Source of the DNA: Clostridia bacterium
GTDB taxonomy: Bacteria > Bacillota > Clostridia > RGIG6154
DNA: 64,000 nt
NCBI GenBank assembly: GCA_017410375.1
Contig: JAFQQW010000066.1
Span: forward strand, 1-64,000
Direction of reading: 5' to 3'
In this document: piece by piece, positions 1 to 8,317 of the stretch
Layout of the letters: the number at the start of each line of letters is the position of its first letter
Position numbering within the stretch: position 1 is the stretch's first letter
The notes under the pieces: model-generated
Told to the model about the DNA's origin: nothing
Database searches by the model: none
Seen by the model: only the letters and a program-made list of their open reading frames with translations
Translations under genes and position numbers: made by a program

Positions 1-22
1 AATTTATTACAGCCCTTTTTTA
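1..22. terminator. Right half of a hairpin terminator cut by the window edge
   Basis: The window opens with TTATTACAGCCC followed by six Ts. The complete form of this hairpin (GGGCTGTAA, short loop, TTACAGCCC, T-run) occurs at 41243-41275, and a variant occurs at 60339-60374. The left arm therefore lies outside the window. It directly abuts the 5' end of structured RNA copy 1. Whether it ends an upstream gene or belongs to the RNA leader cannot be told from here. Confidence 0.5.
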
Positions 23-188
23 GGGAATAGGAAAAAATGTTTGGAATGGACAAACTGAGCCCAAACCGCGTTGCATCGCGGTTTGGGGTTACCAGAAGGC
101 AAAGGTACGTCGAGAGGCGAAGTTTGTTCATAGCAAAAACGCATTTATCAAAAGAAAACACGCAAAATTTTGCGTGTTTTCTTCATTT
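21..188 (+). ncRNA. Structured RNA candidate, copy 1
   Basis: No convincing reading frame covers this stretch, yet most of it recurs at 38275-38435. Both copies share the 5' block TAGGGRATAGGAAAAAATG and its TTTGGAATGGAC continuation. They also share a 3' block beginning ATAGCAAAAACGCATTTATC and an identical terminator hairpin (152-183 here). The middle differs in sequence but folds alike. The outer helix pairs 48-56 with 121-129, and the inner hairpin pairs 60-70 with 77-87. The A-T pair of the outer helix here is G-C in copy 2, which is a compensatory change. The terminator points to plus-strand transcription. I do not recognise the family. It is not a TPP, c-di-GMP-I or tmRNA-like sequence. 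Confidence 0.65.
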
Positions 189-238
189 CGTGTCTTTCTC
201 GTGAGTTTGCACAAACTTTATTCGCCTTTATACTCGCG

Positions 239-273
239 TTTTTGCGATCCGGACTTTTTTTACATTCCCTTTT
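239..273 (-). repeat. 34-nt repeat downstream of the RHH gene (inverted relative to 41213-41245)
   Basis: Read on the minus strand this is AAAGGGAATGTAAAAAAA followed by GTCCGGATCGCAAAAA. It begins a few bases after the stop codon of the RHH gene. The same sequence, with one A fewer, follows the stop codon of the GH42-like gene at 41213-41245. Both copies have the same orientation relative to the upstream gene. Function is unknown: it may be a 3' UTR element or the scar of a recombination event. Confidence 0.7.
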
Positions 274-275
274 TG

Positions 276-476
276 TTATTTTCTTGCAGGTTTTACGTTC
301 TTATCCGATTGAATGTCACCGGTGATTTCTCCGTTTTCCTGTTCAAATTTCTTTATACTCTCCCGAATCAAGACAAGCACATGGCTGTTAACCGAACGTC
401 CTTCGTAATCCGCCACATACCCGATTTTTTTGAGCATTTCCTCTTCAATCCGGATAGATACACTTTTTATAGCCAT
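276..476 (-). CDS. Ribbon-helix-helix (Arc/CopG-like) DNA-binding protein
   Basis: A 66-residue protein. Residues 3-9 (IKSVSIR) look like the DNA-contacting beta strand. Residues 10-22 and about 28-45 look like the two helices of an Arc-type RHH fold, followed by a polar, probably disordered tail. The start is ATG with GGGGTG five bases upstream. It is divergent from a 53-residue zinc-ribbon protein, and the shared intergenic region has two AT-rich palindromes suited to RHH dimers, so autoregulation is likely (inference). Similar RHH proteins act as antitoxins or plasmid/phage repressors. No toxin-like partner is recognisable apart from the small divergent gene. Confidence 0.75.
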   Translation of the reverse strand: MAIKSVSIRIEEEMLKKIGYVADYEGRSVNSHVLVLIRESIKKFEQENGEITGDIQSDKNVKPARK

Positions 477-490
477 ACTTTCACCCCAAT

Positions 491-562
491 ATAAATATAT
501 TATATATTTATATTATGCCCGTTTTGTGTTATAATGTTTAATATAGATATACAATATATCTA
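491..562. promoter_or_regulatory. Divergent promoter region with two palindromes
   Basis: 491-511 is a perfect 21-bp palindrome (ATAAATATAT, T, ATATATTTAT). 544-562 is a second one (TAGATATA, CAA, TATATCTA). A TATAAT -10 box for the rightward gene is at 530-535, between them. The arrangement fits an autoregulated RHH repressor. Binding is inferred only. Confidence 0.5.
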
Positions 563-585
563 AATAATTTGAACGAGGTGATTAT

Positions 586-747
586 ATGGCTGAATTTTGC
601 TTGAAATGCTGGAACGAAATAAACGACAAAAAAGACACTGTAAAAGATGTTGTTTTATCCAAGGAACCGGAGTTGTGTGAAGGGTGCGGAGAATTTAAAA
701 AAATCATTGTCAAACCAAAAAAACGTTCTTTTCCTTTTAATTGGTAA
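586..747 (+). CDS. 53-residue CxxC/CxxC mini zinc-ribbon protein
   Basis: Short gene with a good GAGGTG ribosome binding site seven bases before ATG and its own TATAAT box at 530-535. It is followed by a hairpin terminator at 762-803. The product has two cysteine pairs, C5-x2-C8 and C47-type spacing replaced by C33-x2-C36 (CLKC and CEGC), typical of a small zinc knuckle or ribbon. The C-terminus is basic. No family can be named. Divergence from the RHH gene suggests a shared regulatory module. Complete signals and cysteine pairing support a real gene despite its length. Confidence 0.7.
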   Translation: MAEFCLKCWNEINDKKDTVKDVVLSKEPELCEGCGEFKKIIVKPKKRSFPFNW

Positions 748-761
748 CATCTAAATCTTAA

Positions 762-803
762 AAAACAAGAAAACCTTCGCAATATAATTGGTTTTCTTGT
801 TTT
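762..803. terminator. Hairpin terminator after the zinc-ribbon gene
   Basis: AAAACAAGAAAACC at 762-775 pairs perfectly with GGTTTTCTTGTTTT at 790-803, and a T-rich run follows. It separates the small gene from the AraC gene. Confidence 0.85.
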
Positions 804-856
804 ATTTTTGATTATTTTTTGAAATTCAGGGCAACCTTATATCGAGGTGAACAAAT

Positions 857-1456
857 TTGCAACAGAGGGATTTTTGGGCAGAATTTGAGCAGGCGTTGCA
901 GAGAGGGAACGAAGCCCGCTTTGTACACCGATTACTTTCCAAAGAATCAGGTGAGCGGAAAAGGCGCTTTTTTCTGTTTCAGATGTATGCTGTTGCAAGC
1001 CGTGAGCTGTTTTTACTGCGCGGAAAAATCCCGCCAATGCCCGACCGCATTACACAAAAACACCTTTTATCCCTTTGCGGTATCCTACAATCTGCAAAAA
1101 AGCGCTCCGCCTCATCCGAAAGTGCGGATTTATGCGAAAAAGCACTGCATTTAATCCGCGTGCAGTACAAGGATGCTGACCTCTCTCTTACCCGTCTGGG
1201 CAAAGCGGTAGGTGCAAGTCCCTCGTACTTAAGCCGTAGTATCAAGGCTTACACGGGAAAAAACTACATGACTCTGCTTTCTGAGAAACGGTGTGCGGCG
1301 GCAAAAGAATATCTGCGCTACTCATCCATGAAAATCCGCGAAATTGCAGAGCAGGTCGGCTACAGCGACCCCCATTATTTCAGCCATTCGTTTAAGCACG
1401 TTACGGGCATCGCCCCGAATGCATACCGTAAAATGTACAAACGGGAAAAATCTTGA
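857..1456 (+). CDS. AraC-family transcriptional regulator (short N-terminus)
   Basis: A 199-residue protein whose C-terminal half (about 95-195) carries the two helix-turn-helix units of the AraC/XylS family. The second unit is visible as IREIAEQVGYSDPHYFSHSF. The N-terminal 90 residues do not resemble a cupin and are short for the family. The start is TTG at 857 with GAGGTG seven bases upstream; there is no ATG nearby. It lies about 100 bp before the Mgl-type transporter on the same strand, so it most likely controls sugar uptake. The effector is unknown. Confidence 0.88.
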   Translation: MQQRDFWAEFEQALQRGNEARFVHRLLSKESGERKRRFFLFQMYAVASRELFLLRGKIPPMPDRITQKHLLSLCGILQSAKKRSASSESADLCEKALHLIRVQYKDADLSLTRLGKAVGASPSYLSRSIKAYTGKNYMTLLSEKRCAAAKEYLRYSSMKIREIAEQVGYSDPHYFSHSFKHVTGIAPNAYRKMYKREKS

Positions 1457-1554
1457 ATTTTGGCGAAAAAACGCAAAAATTCACAGCAATCCGACAAAAA
1501 ATCCCATGTTTTTTTGCATTGGATTTTTTTATAATTTTTATAGGAGGAATCCCC

Positions 1555-2649
1555 ATGAAAAAATGTAAAACTGTCCTCTCGTTATTCCTTTGCCTTTTGC
1601 TTTGCGTAAATCTTACCGCCTGCATGGGCAACAGTGATGACTTTCACGCCTCGGTGTTTTATTACACCTTCAGCGACACCTATGTCTCGGGCGTGCGCAC
1701 CGAGCTGGACAAGGCTTTGAAAAATGCAGGCATTGCATACCAGAATTACGATGCGGCAAGCAATCAGACCACCCAGAATGAGCAGATTGACACTGCCATC
1801 AGCAAGGGTACCGATTTATTGATTGTAAACATTGTAACCTCCGGCTCAAACGATGCCACCCAAACCATTTTAGACAAGGCAAATGCCGCAAATGTGCCGG
1901 TTATTTTCTTCAACCGTGCCATTGAGGATGACAAGTCCGAAGGCATGATTCTTTCCAAGCATGAAAACATTGCCTATGTGGGCACCGATGCCCCCGAGGC
2001 AGGACATCTGCAGGGCGAAATGATCGGCAACTATGTAAAAGACCATTTTGAAGAAATGGATTTAAACGGTGACGGAGAAATCAGCTACGCCATGTTCATG
2101 GGTCAGCTGGGCAACACCGAAGCCATTTACCGTACGCATTTTGCGGTAGAGGATGCCAACAAAATTTTAACCGATGCCTCTCTTCCTAAGCTCCGCTTTT
2201 TCGACCCGTCCAACACCGACAAATATCAGGTGGACCAGGACGGCAACTGGAGTGCCACTGCCGCTAACAATTATATGACCACAAACCTTACCCAGTTTAA
2301 TGAAGAAAACAACAACATGATTGAACTGGTCATCTGCAACAATGACGGTATGGCAGAGGGGGTAATCTCCGCGCTCAATGACAAGGGCTATAACTTAGGT
2401 ACAGCCGATTCGGTAACCATCCCGGTGTTTGGGGTGGATGCTACAGATGCGGCAAAGGATTTAATCAAGGCAGGCAAAATGACCGGCACCGTAAAGCAGG
2501 ATGCCAAAGGCATGGCAGAGGGCATTTTGCACCTTGCAACCAATGTCCGCGATGAAAAAAATCTTATGGACAACACAGAGAAATTTCATATTTCCGAGCA
2601 ATACGCCAACAAAATGTATATCCCCTACACGGGCTATACCGGCGATTAA
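1555..2649 (+). CDS. mglB: Galactose/glucose-type ABC transporter substrate-binding lipoprotein
   Basis: A 364-residue periplasmic-binding-protein fold (type I, sugar). The lipobox LTAC places the lipidated cysteine at residue 23. Residues 169-177 (DLNGDGEIS) form the calcium-binding loop characteristic of the galactose/glucose-binding protein MglB, which argues for D-galactose or D-glucose over ribose. The start is ATG at 1555 with AGGAGG just upstream. The open frame continues further upstream but has no signal there. It is first in an operon with the ATPase and permease. Substrate assignment rests on the Ca loop and gene order. Confidence 0.9.
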   Translation: MKKCKTVLSLFLCLLLCVNLTACMGNSDDFHASVFYYTFSDTYVSGVRTELDKALKNAGIAYQNYDAASNQTTQNEQIDTAISKGTDLLIVNIVTSGSNDATQTILDKANAANVPVIFFNRAIEDDKSEGMILSKHENIAYVGTDAPEAGHLQGEMIGNYVKDHFEEMDLNGDGEISYAMFMGQLGNTEAIYRTHFAVEDANKILTDASLPKLRFFDPSNTDKYQVDQDGNWSATAANNYMTTNLTQFNEENNNMIELVICNNDGMAEGVISALNDKGYNLGTADSVTIPVFGVDATDAAKDLIKAGKMTGTVKQDAKGMAEGILHLATNVRDEKNLMDNTEKFHISEQYANKMYIPYTGYTGD

Positions 2650-2666
2650 TCACGAAAGGCAACACT

Positions 2667-4148
2667 ATGATTTTAGAAATGAAACACATGACCAAATCCT
2701 TTCCGGGGGTGCAGGCGCTTTGTGACGTTTCGATTGCATTAGGGCGTGGCTCTGTCCACGCCCTGATGGGAGAAAACGGCGCAGGCAAGTCCACCTTAAT
2801 GAAGTGTCTTTTTGGCATTTACACCCCCGACAAGGGTGAAATTATTTTAGATGGCGTACCCCGTAAATTCAAAAGCCCGTCGGATGCTTTGCAAAGCGGG
2901 GTTGCCATGGTACATCAGGAATTGAATCAGGCTTTAAAGCGCACCGTTATGGACAACATGTGGTTGGGACGATATCCCATGCGCGGTCCCTTTGTGGACG
3001 AAAAGAAAATGCTTGCCGACACAAGGGCGGTTTTTGAAACTCTTGGGCTTTCCTTAGACCCCCTTGCAGTCATGGGCTCGCTGTCGGTCTCCAAACGGCA
3101 GATGGCAGAAATTGCCAAGGCGGTTTCGTATAATGCTAAAGTGATTGTACTGGACGAGCCTACCTCCTCCTTAAACGAGCAGGAGGTTTCAAAGCTTTTC
3201 GAAATCATCCGCACCCTGCAGAAAAAGGGTTGCGGAATCCTCTACATTTCCCATAAAATGTCTGAAATTTTAGAGATTTCGGACACGGTAACGGTGCTTC
3301 GGGACGGCAGATTTGTCGCCACCAAACCTGCAAAGGAATTAGACCCCGACAGCTTAATCCGCATGATGGTGGGCAGATCCTTATCGGGCAGATTCCCTCA
3401 AAAAACAAACACCCCCGGTGAAACGGTGCTGGAGGTGAAAGGGCTTACTGCCCGCAACAACGTTTTAAAGGACGTTTCGTTCTCTGCCCGAAAAGGAGAA
3501 ATTTTAGGCATTTCGGGCTTGGACGGGAGCGGACGCACAGAGCTTTTGGAGAATCTGTTCGGGCTATCCGAACGCCAAAGCGGAAAAATCTGTTTTCAGC
3601 AAAGGGAAATCCGCAACCGCACCCCGCGGGAAGCTATTAAAAACGGCTTTGCGCTGGTGACCGAGGAACGGCGGGCAGGGGGCATTTTCGGGGTGCTGAG
3701 CATTCGGGAAAATACCGTGATTTCCAGTCTGAAAAAGCACAAAAAATTCGGACTTTTACAAGAAAAGTCCATGAAGCAGGACACCAAATGGGCAATTGAC
3801 ACCCTAAAAACCAAAACCGCCGGGCAATCGGCAAAAATCCGCACCCTTTCGGGAGGCAATCAGCAAAAGGTGATATTCGGCAGGTGGCTTTTAACCGAGC
3901 CTGACATTCTGCTTCTGGACGAGCCTACCCGCGGAATTGACATTGGTGCGAAATACGAAATTTACAAATTAATTATTGAGCTTGCAGAAAAAGGCAAAAC
4001 CGTTCTTCTGGTTTCGTCCGAGATGCCCGAGCTTTTGGGACTTTCGGATCGGATTTTAGTGCTTTCGGGCGGGAAAACGGCAGGCATTGCCGACACCGAA
4101 ACAGTCACCCAGGAAGAGCTTTTACGCCTTGCAGGCAAATATGTATAA
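2667..4148 (+). CDS. mglA: Galactose/sugar ABC transporter ATP-binding protein (two ABC domains)
   Basis: A 493-residue double-ABC ATPase of the MglA/RbsA type. Domain 1 has Walker A GENGAGKST near residues 36-44, an atypical signature (LSVSKRQM) and Walker B VIVLDEP. Domain 2 has the degenerate Walker A GLDGSGRTE usual for this family and a canonical LSGGNQQ signature. It powers the permease encoded next. It starts 17 bp after mglB with a modest AAAGG site. Confidence 0.93.
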   Translation: MILEMKHMTKSFPGVQALCDVSIALGRGSVHALMGENGAGKSTLMKCLFGIYTPDKGEIILDGVPRKFKSPSDALQSGVAMVHQELNQALKRTVMDNMWLGRYPMRGPFVDEKKMLADTRAVFETLGLSLDPLAVMGSLSVSKRQMAEIAKAVSYNAKVIVLDEPTSSLNEQEVSKLFEIIRTLQKKGCGILYISHKMSEILEISDTVTVLRDGRFVATKPAKELDPDSLIRMMVGRSLSGRFPQKTNTPGETVLEVKGLTARNNVLKDVSFSARKGEILGISGLDGSGRTELLENLFGLSERQSGKICFQQREIRNRTPREAIKNGFALVTEERRAGGIFGVLSIRENTVISSLKKHKKFGLLQEKSMKQDTKWAIDTLKTKTAGQSAKIRTLSGGNQQKVIFGRWLLTEPDILLLDEPTRGIDIGAKYEIYKLIIELAEKGKTVLLVSSEMPELLGLSDRILVLSGGKTAGIADTETVTQEELLRLAGKYV

Positions 4149-4168
4149 CCAAAAAAGGAGGGATTTTT

Positions 4169-5239
4169 ATGAATTTTTCGGGCGGAATCAAAGAAAAATA
4201 CCAGAATTTCAGACAAAGCTCCGCCTCTGAAAAGCAAAGATTTATAAAGGAATTTCTAATCGGCAACGCCCTTTACATCCTCTTAGTGCTTGCCATGATT
4301 TATACTTACACCCAAAACAGCAATTTTTTAAGTGTAAACTCCATTATGAATATTATCAGCCTTTCGGCGGCAAATTTACCTATTGCGTTGGGCATTGCCG
4401 GATGTATTGTGCTCACCGGCACAGACCTTTCGGCAGGACGAGTGGTCGGGCTTACCGCATGTATTTCCGCATCACTCCTGCAGGCGGTGGGATATGGGGC
4501 AAAAATGTTTCCGTCCCTTCCGGTCTTACCCATTCCCCTTGTTCTTTTACTGGTGCTGGGCGTTGGGGCGCTGATTGGCTTAATCAACGGCTTTTGTATT
4601 GCCAAATTCAAGCTGCACCCCTTTATTGTGACCCTTGCCACCCAACTGATTGTGTACGGTTTGCTTTTGATGTATATCATGTTAAACGGCAACAACGGTC
4701 AGCCTCTTTCGGGGCTGGACAGCGGATTTAAGCTGTTTGTTACCGGAAGCCTTTTGCGCATCGGCGGTGTGGCTGTGCCGAATTATGTGTGGTTCGGGCT
4801 GATTACCGTTTTGTTTATGTGGGTGGTCTGGAACAAAACGGCTTTCGGCAAAAACATGTTTGCAGTCGGCTCTAACGCAGAGGCGGCGGCAGTATCGGGG
4901 GTCAATGTAACCAAAACCATTATTCTGGTGCATGTTCTGGCAGGCGCCCTTTACGGCGTAACCGGCTTTATTGAATCCGCACGTATCGGCTCCAACACAG
5001 CTGCGACGGGGCTGAACTACGAGGCAGATGCCATCGCTGCCTGCGTCATCGGCGGTGTGTCGTTTGTGGGCGGTACGGGTAAAATCAGCGGTGTCATTAT
5101 CGGTGTGTTTTTACTGCGTATCATCTTTGTTGCGTTGAATTTTCTTGCCATTGATGCCAATTTACAGTACATCATCAAGGGTCTGATTATCCTGATTGCC
5201 TGCGCCATCGACATGCGGAAATATCTGGTGCGCAAGTAA
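4169..5239 (+). CDS. mglC: Galactose/sugar ABC transporter permease
   Basis: A 356-residue membrane protein of the BPD_transp_2 (RbsC/MglC) family. The first 35 residues are polar. Then come about eight to ten hydrophobic segments, with the conserved LTGTDLSAGRVVGL region near residue 90 and a glycine-rich GGVSFVGGTG motif near residue 304. It follows mglA by 20 bp with an AGGAGG site. It completes the MglBAC importer. Confidence 0.92.
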   Translation: MNFSGGIKEKYQNFRQSSASEKQRFIKEFLIGNALYILLVLAMIYTYTQNSNFLSVNSIMNIISLSAANLPIALGIAGCIVLTGTDLSAGRVVGLTACISASLLQAVGYGAKMFPSLPVLPIPLVLLLVLGVGALIGLINGFCIAKFKLHPFIVTLATQLIVYGLLLMYIMLNGNNGQPLSGLDSGFKLFVTGSLLRIGGVAVPNYVWFGLITVLFMWVVWNKTAFGKNMFAVGSNAEAAAVSGVNVTKTIILVHVLAGALYGVTGFIESARIGSNTAATGLNYEADAIAACVIGGVSFVGGTGKISGVIIGVFLLRIIFVALNFLAIDANLQYIIKGLIILIACAIDMRKYLVRK

Positions 5240-5255
5240 GGAGGAATGTATAAAA

Positions 5256-5390
5256 ATGTTCGGGAAATTAAAGCGCGGTATGTACAAAGCGACAGACAAA
5301 CCGATTCTGATTTTAGACCGCATTATTCTGGGCATGATTGCCTTAACGGTTTTTCTCGTTATTCTGTTTACCCATAGTAATCTATTTTAA
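5256..5390 (+). CDS. 44-residue single-span membrane peptide, last gene of the mgl operon
   Basis: ATG at 5256 is preceded by AAGGAGG eleven bases upstream. The product has a basic N-terminus (about 12 residues), one hydrophobic segment (residues 18-39) and ends right at a terminator. It sits 16 bp after mglC. It may stabilise or tune the transporter, as small membrane proteins do elsewhere, but that is only inference. I know no named family for it. Confidence 0.6.
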   Translation: MFGKLKRGMYKATDKPILILDRIILGMIALTVFLVILFTHSNLF

Positions 5391-5420
5391 AAGGTGTGTG
5401 CTAAACAGCACACACCTTTT
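5389..5420. terminator. Bidirectional terminator between mgl and znu operons
   Basis: AAAAGGTGTGTGCT, a 4-base AAAC loop, then AGCACACACCTTTT. The arms are perfectly complementary with A/T tails on both sides. It lies between convergent operons. Confidence 0.92.
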
Positions 5421-6228
5421 ACTTTCTTTTTAGCAATTTGCCTGCAACAAAACACAAGGCAAACATCAAAATATTGACTGCAACCACCGTTGCGCCTGTG
5501 GGGGTATCGTACCAGAAAGACACGGCAAGCCCGATTACAAAGCTCAAACACGCCACAACTGCCGAAAGCCACACAACGCCTTTAAACGTACGGCAAATCC
5601 GCATGGCAGAGAGTGACGGAAAGATGATTAAGCTTGAAATTAAGAGCGAGCCCATCATTTTCATGCCCAGCACAATGGTAATTGCCGTAAGGGATGCGAT
5701 GATGCCGTTATAGAGCGAGGCTTTTAAGCCGACTGCTCTGGCAAAGGTTTCGTCAAAGGTAACCGCAAAGATTTTATGATAAAAAATCACGAACAGAATC
5801 AACACGGGCAGAGAAAGGGAAACCGACAGCCACACATCCCCCGTTTCCATGGCAAGGATACTGCCGAACAGAAAATTATTGAGGTCGGTGTTCATGCCTT
5901 TGGTGAGCGACACGATGATAACGCCCAGCGCCAGAGAGCCTGAGGAAATCATGGCGATTGCCGCATCCCCTTTAATGGCACTGCTTTCGCTGAGGCGAAG
6001 CAGGAAAAACGCCGCTAAGATAACCACCGGCAATGCCACCGACAGAGGCGCTACATTCATAGCTGTAGCAATTGCCAAAGCACCAAACCCTACATGGGAA
6101 AGTCCGTCGCCAATCATGGAATACCGCTTTAACACAAGACTTACACCTAAAAGTGCGGCACAAAGGGAGACCAACAAGCCCACCAACAGCGCCCGTTGCA
6201 TAAACGCATACTGCAGCATTTCGGTCAT
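5419..6228 (-). CDS. znuB: Zinc ABC transporter permease
   Basis: A 269-residue ABC-3 family metal permease with about eight transmembrane segments. It contains the family hallmark GDGLSHVGFG near residues 40-49 and a conserved DETFARAVG cytoplasmic loop. It overlaps znuC by 4 bp (ATGA-type coupling). Zinc rather than manganese or iron is inferred from the His-rich binding protein and the Zur-like regulator in the same operon. Confidence 0.9.
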   Translation of the reverse strand: MTEMLQYAFMQRALLVGLLVSLCAALLGVSLVLKRYSMIGDGLSHVGFGALAIATAMNVAPLSVALPVVILAAFFLLRLSESSAIKGDAAIAMISSGSLALGVIIVSLTKGMNTDLNNFLFGSILAMETGDVWLSVSLSLPVLILFVIFYHKIFAVTFDETFARAVGLKASLYNGIIASLTAITIVLGMKMMGSLLISSLIIFPSLSAMRICRTFKGVVWLSAVVACLSFVIGLAVSFWYDTPTGATVVAVNILMFALCFVAGKLLKRK

Positions 6229-6929
6229 ACCCTGTCACCCCCTTTTAAGGATTGAAACGCATCGGATTGCAGATATTCTTCGGTTTTGCCGAAAAACACA
6301 CCCTGCTCTGCAAGATGCAACACGCAAGATGCCCGCTCTATGGCGTGACGGATGTCATGCGACACCATAATAACGGTGGTTCCCTTTTGATTAATCTCGG
6401 AAATCAGGCGGTACATATCCTCGCTTGCCAAGGGGTCAAGCCCCGTCACCGGCTCGTCTAAAAGCAACATATCCTTTGCGGCACAAAGGGCACGGGCAAG
6501 CAGAACTCTTTGTTGCTGACCGCCCGACAAATTGCGGTAACTTTCCTTATACAAATTGGCTATGCCGAGGCTTTCGAGTGCCGACAGGGCATGGGTTTTG
6601 TGATGCTTAGTGTAAAAAGGAAACAAGCCTGCATGATTTAAGCATCCGGTTAAAACCACCTCTAAAACGCTTGCCGGGAAATCCTTTTGGGTTTCGGTTT
6701 GCTGCGGCAGGTAGCCGATACGGGAATTTTTCTTTGTGTCTTTGTCCAGAATGATATTGCCCGAGGCAGGCTTTTTTAAGCCTAATAATGCTTTAATCAA
6801 AGTACTTTTACCTGACCCGTTTTCCCCGATAACACAAAGATAATCCCCTTTTTCCAGAGAAAAACTAAGGTCTGTCAGCACATTTTTACCCTCATAGGCA
6901 AGGGTTATATTTTCAACCTTTAACTGCAC
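6225..6929 (-). CDS. znuC: Zinc ABC transporter ATP-binding protein
   Basis: A 234-residue ABC ATPase. Walker A GENGSGKST is at residues 35-43, followed by signature LSGGQQQR and Walker B MLLLDEP, then the H-loop SHD. The stop codon is directly adjacent to the znuB start overlap, and the gene starts next to the znuA stop. It energises the ZnuB channel. Confidence 0.92.
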   Translation of the reverse strand: MQLKVENITLAYEGKNVLTDLSFSLEKGDYLCVIGENGSGKSTLIKALLGLKKPASGNIILDKDTKKNSRIGYLPQQTETQKDFPASVLEVVLTGCLNHAGLFPFYTKHHKTHALSALESLGIANLYKESYRNLSGGQQQRVLLARALCAAKDMLLLDEPVTGLDPLASEDMYRLISEINQKGTTVIMVSHDIRHAIERASCVLHLAEQGVFFGKTEEYLQSDAFQSLKGGDRV

Positions 6930-7817
6930 TTACCGTGCCTCCTTTAAATGCTCTAAATTTTGTTCCATTAACGAAAAATAGCTTGCTCCGTTTTGAAAAT
7001 CCTCCACCGAAACGTTGTGGCAGGAATGAAGCATCAGGGCTTTTGCACCCGTTGTCTCGCAAAGGATATCTGCCACCTCACGGTTGGAAAATTCGGTGTA
7101 ATACACTACAGGAATTTTATTTTGCTTGACATAGTCAATCAACTCCGCCACCGTTGCGGCACTCGGCTCGGATTCCCCTGCACAGCCCGGAAACGCCGCC
7201 CGGTAGGAAAGTCCGTAGCGCTCTGCCAGATACAGGAACGGAAAACGGTCTGCCATGACAATTTCGGTATCGGTATTTAACAGCGCATCGGCATAGGCTT
7301 CATTAAGCTTTTGCAAACGCGCAAGGCAGTCTTTTGTATTTTTTTCATAAGTTCCGCGGTTTTCGGGGTCTGCTTTACAAACCGCCTCCCCGATTGCCTT
7401 TGCAATTTCCATGGCATTAACCGGGTCAGTCCACACATGCTCGTCCGCGCCGTGGTCATGGCCTTCATGGTCCCCCTCTAAGTGCGGAACACAGTCTGTC
7501 ATGGCAACCCTTTGCATCGTCCCGTCTGTAGAGGACAGCACCTCTTCCACCCAATGCTCCGACGCACCGCCACCGTAAATAAACACATCGCAATCCTGTA
7601 TTTTTAACATATCCTTCGGGGTCGGCTCATAGCCATGTGCCTCGGCACCAAGGGGTAAAAGCATGGTCACTTCCCCAAAATCCCCCACAATTTCCTTTGC
7701 AAAGGAATAGCCCGGAAAGGACACCGCAACCACCGAAAGTCCCTCTTGCGTTTCGGTCTCACCGCAACCGCAAAGGCAAAAAATCGCAAGAAAAAGCACA
7801 CTTAGCATCCGCTTCAT
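6930..7817 (-). CDS. znuA: Zinc ABC transporter substrate-binding lipoprotein
   Basis: A 295-residue cluster A-I metal-binding protein. The signal peptide ends in LCGC, lipidated at C18. The metal site includes the His in GAEAHGYEP and the His in DEHVWTDP. An acidic His-rich loop (HLEGDHEGHDHGADEH) sits between them, typical of zinc-specific ZnuA proteins. It immediately abuts znuC and overlaps the regulator gene by 4 bp. Confidence 0.92.
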   Translation of the reverse strand: MKRMLSVLFLAIFCLCGCGETETQEGLSVVAVSFPGYSFAKEIVGDFGEVTMLLPLGAEAHGYEPTPKDMLKIQDCDVFIYGGGASEHWVEEVLSSTDGTMQRVAMTDCVPHLEGDHEGHDHGADEHVWTDPVNAMEIAKAIGEAVCKADPENRGTYEKNTKDCLARLQKLNEAYADALLNTDTEIVMADRFPFLYLAERYGLSYRAAFPGCAGESEPSAATVAELIDYVKQNKIPVVYYTEFSNREVADILCETTGAKALMLHSCHNVSVEDFQNGASYFSLMEQNLEHLKEAR

Positions 7818-8209
7818 GCCTGCACCCCCTTACACTTGTCGCAACAGCCGTAAAATACCGTTTTAAAGGGGTCAATCAAAAAATGATGCGCTTCATTGAA
7901 ATGGCGGTATACCTGCTCTAAATCTCTGCATTGAAAACGCACCAGCTCTCCGCACTTTTCGCATTGCAGAACAAATTTTTCGGTTTGGTTTACAAGCTTG
8001 TAGCAGGCACTGCCTCTGCCCTCAATACTGTATTTGCGTAAAATACCTTTCTGTGTCAGCTTTTCCAAATGCCGATACACCGTGGTGGTGCTTACTGCCA
8101 GCCTCTGCCCCTTAAAGTACGCAGAAATCTCTGCAGCGGTCACATACTGGCTTTCTCTGCCCTCTATATAATGCAATATGGCTTCGCTTTGTCTGGTTTT
8201 ATAATCCAT
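7814..8209 (-). CDS. zur: Fur-family zinc uptake regulator (Zur-like)
   Basis: A 131-residue Fur-family protein. It has an N-terminal winged helix (residues 15-75, with VSTTTVYRHLEKL as recognition region) and a C-terminal dimer/metal domain with two CxxC pairs (CEKC and CDKC) that hold structural zinc. It is first in the zur-znuACB operon. Two matching palindromes flank the promoter, so zinc-dependent autorepression is expected. Zur is inferred from context; sequence alone could also fit PerR or Fur. Confidence 0.88.
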   Translation of the reverse strand: MDYKTRQSEAILHYIEGRESQYVTAAEISAYFKGQRLAVSTTTVYRHLEKLTQKGILRKYSIEGRGSACYKLVNQTEKFVLQCEKCGELVRFQCRDLEQVYRHFNEAHHFLIDPFKTVFYGCCDKCKGVQA

Positions 8210-8226
8210 GTGTAAACAAATCCTCC

Positions 8227-8298
8227 AATTTGAAAATCGTTTTCATTTTACCACACATTTCTTTGCTTGTCAACCAATTTGAAAACGATTTTCAAATT
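8227..8298 (-). promoter_or_regulatory. zur-znu promoter flanked by two Zur/Fur boxes
   Basis: Box 1 at 8276-8298 is AATTTGAAAA-N3-TTTTCAAATT, a perfect palindrome. Box 2 at 8227-8249 is AATTTGAAAA-N3-TTTTCATTTT. Between them on the minus strand are TTGACA (8268-8273) and TAAAAT (8245-8250) with a 17-bp spacer. Box 2 overlaps the -10 region and box 1 lies just upstream of -35, an arrangement that would block polymerase. The right box may also influence the divergent exonuclease gene. Confidence 0.9.
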
Positions 8299-8317
8299 AG
8301 CGCACAGATTATTTCCC

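Noticed and set aside
174-494. 106-residue plus-strand frame over the RHH gene
   Set aside because: It is antisense to the RHH gene, has no ribosome binding site, and its composition is typical of a shadow frame.
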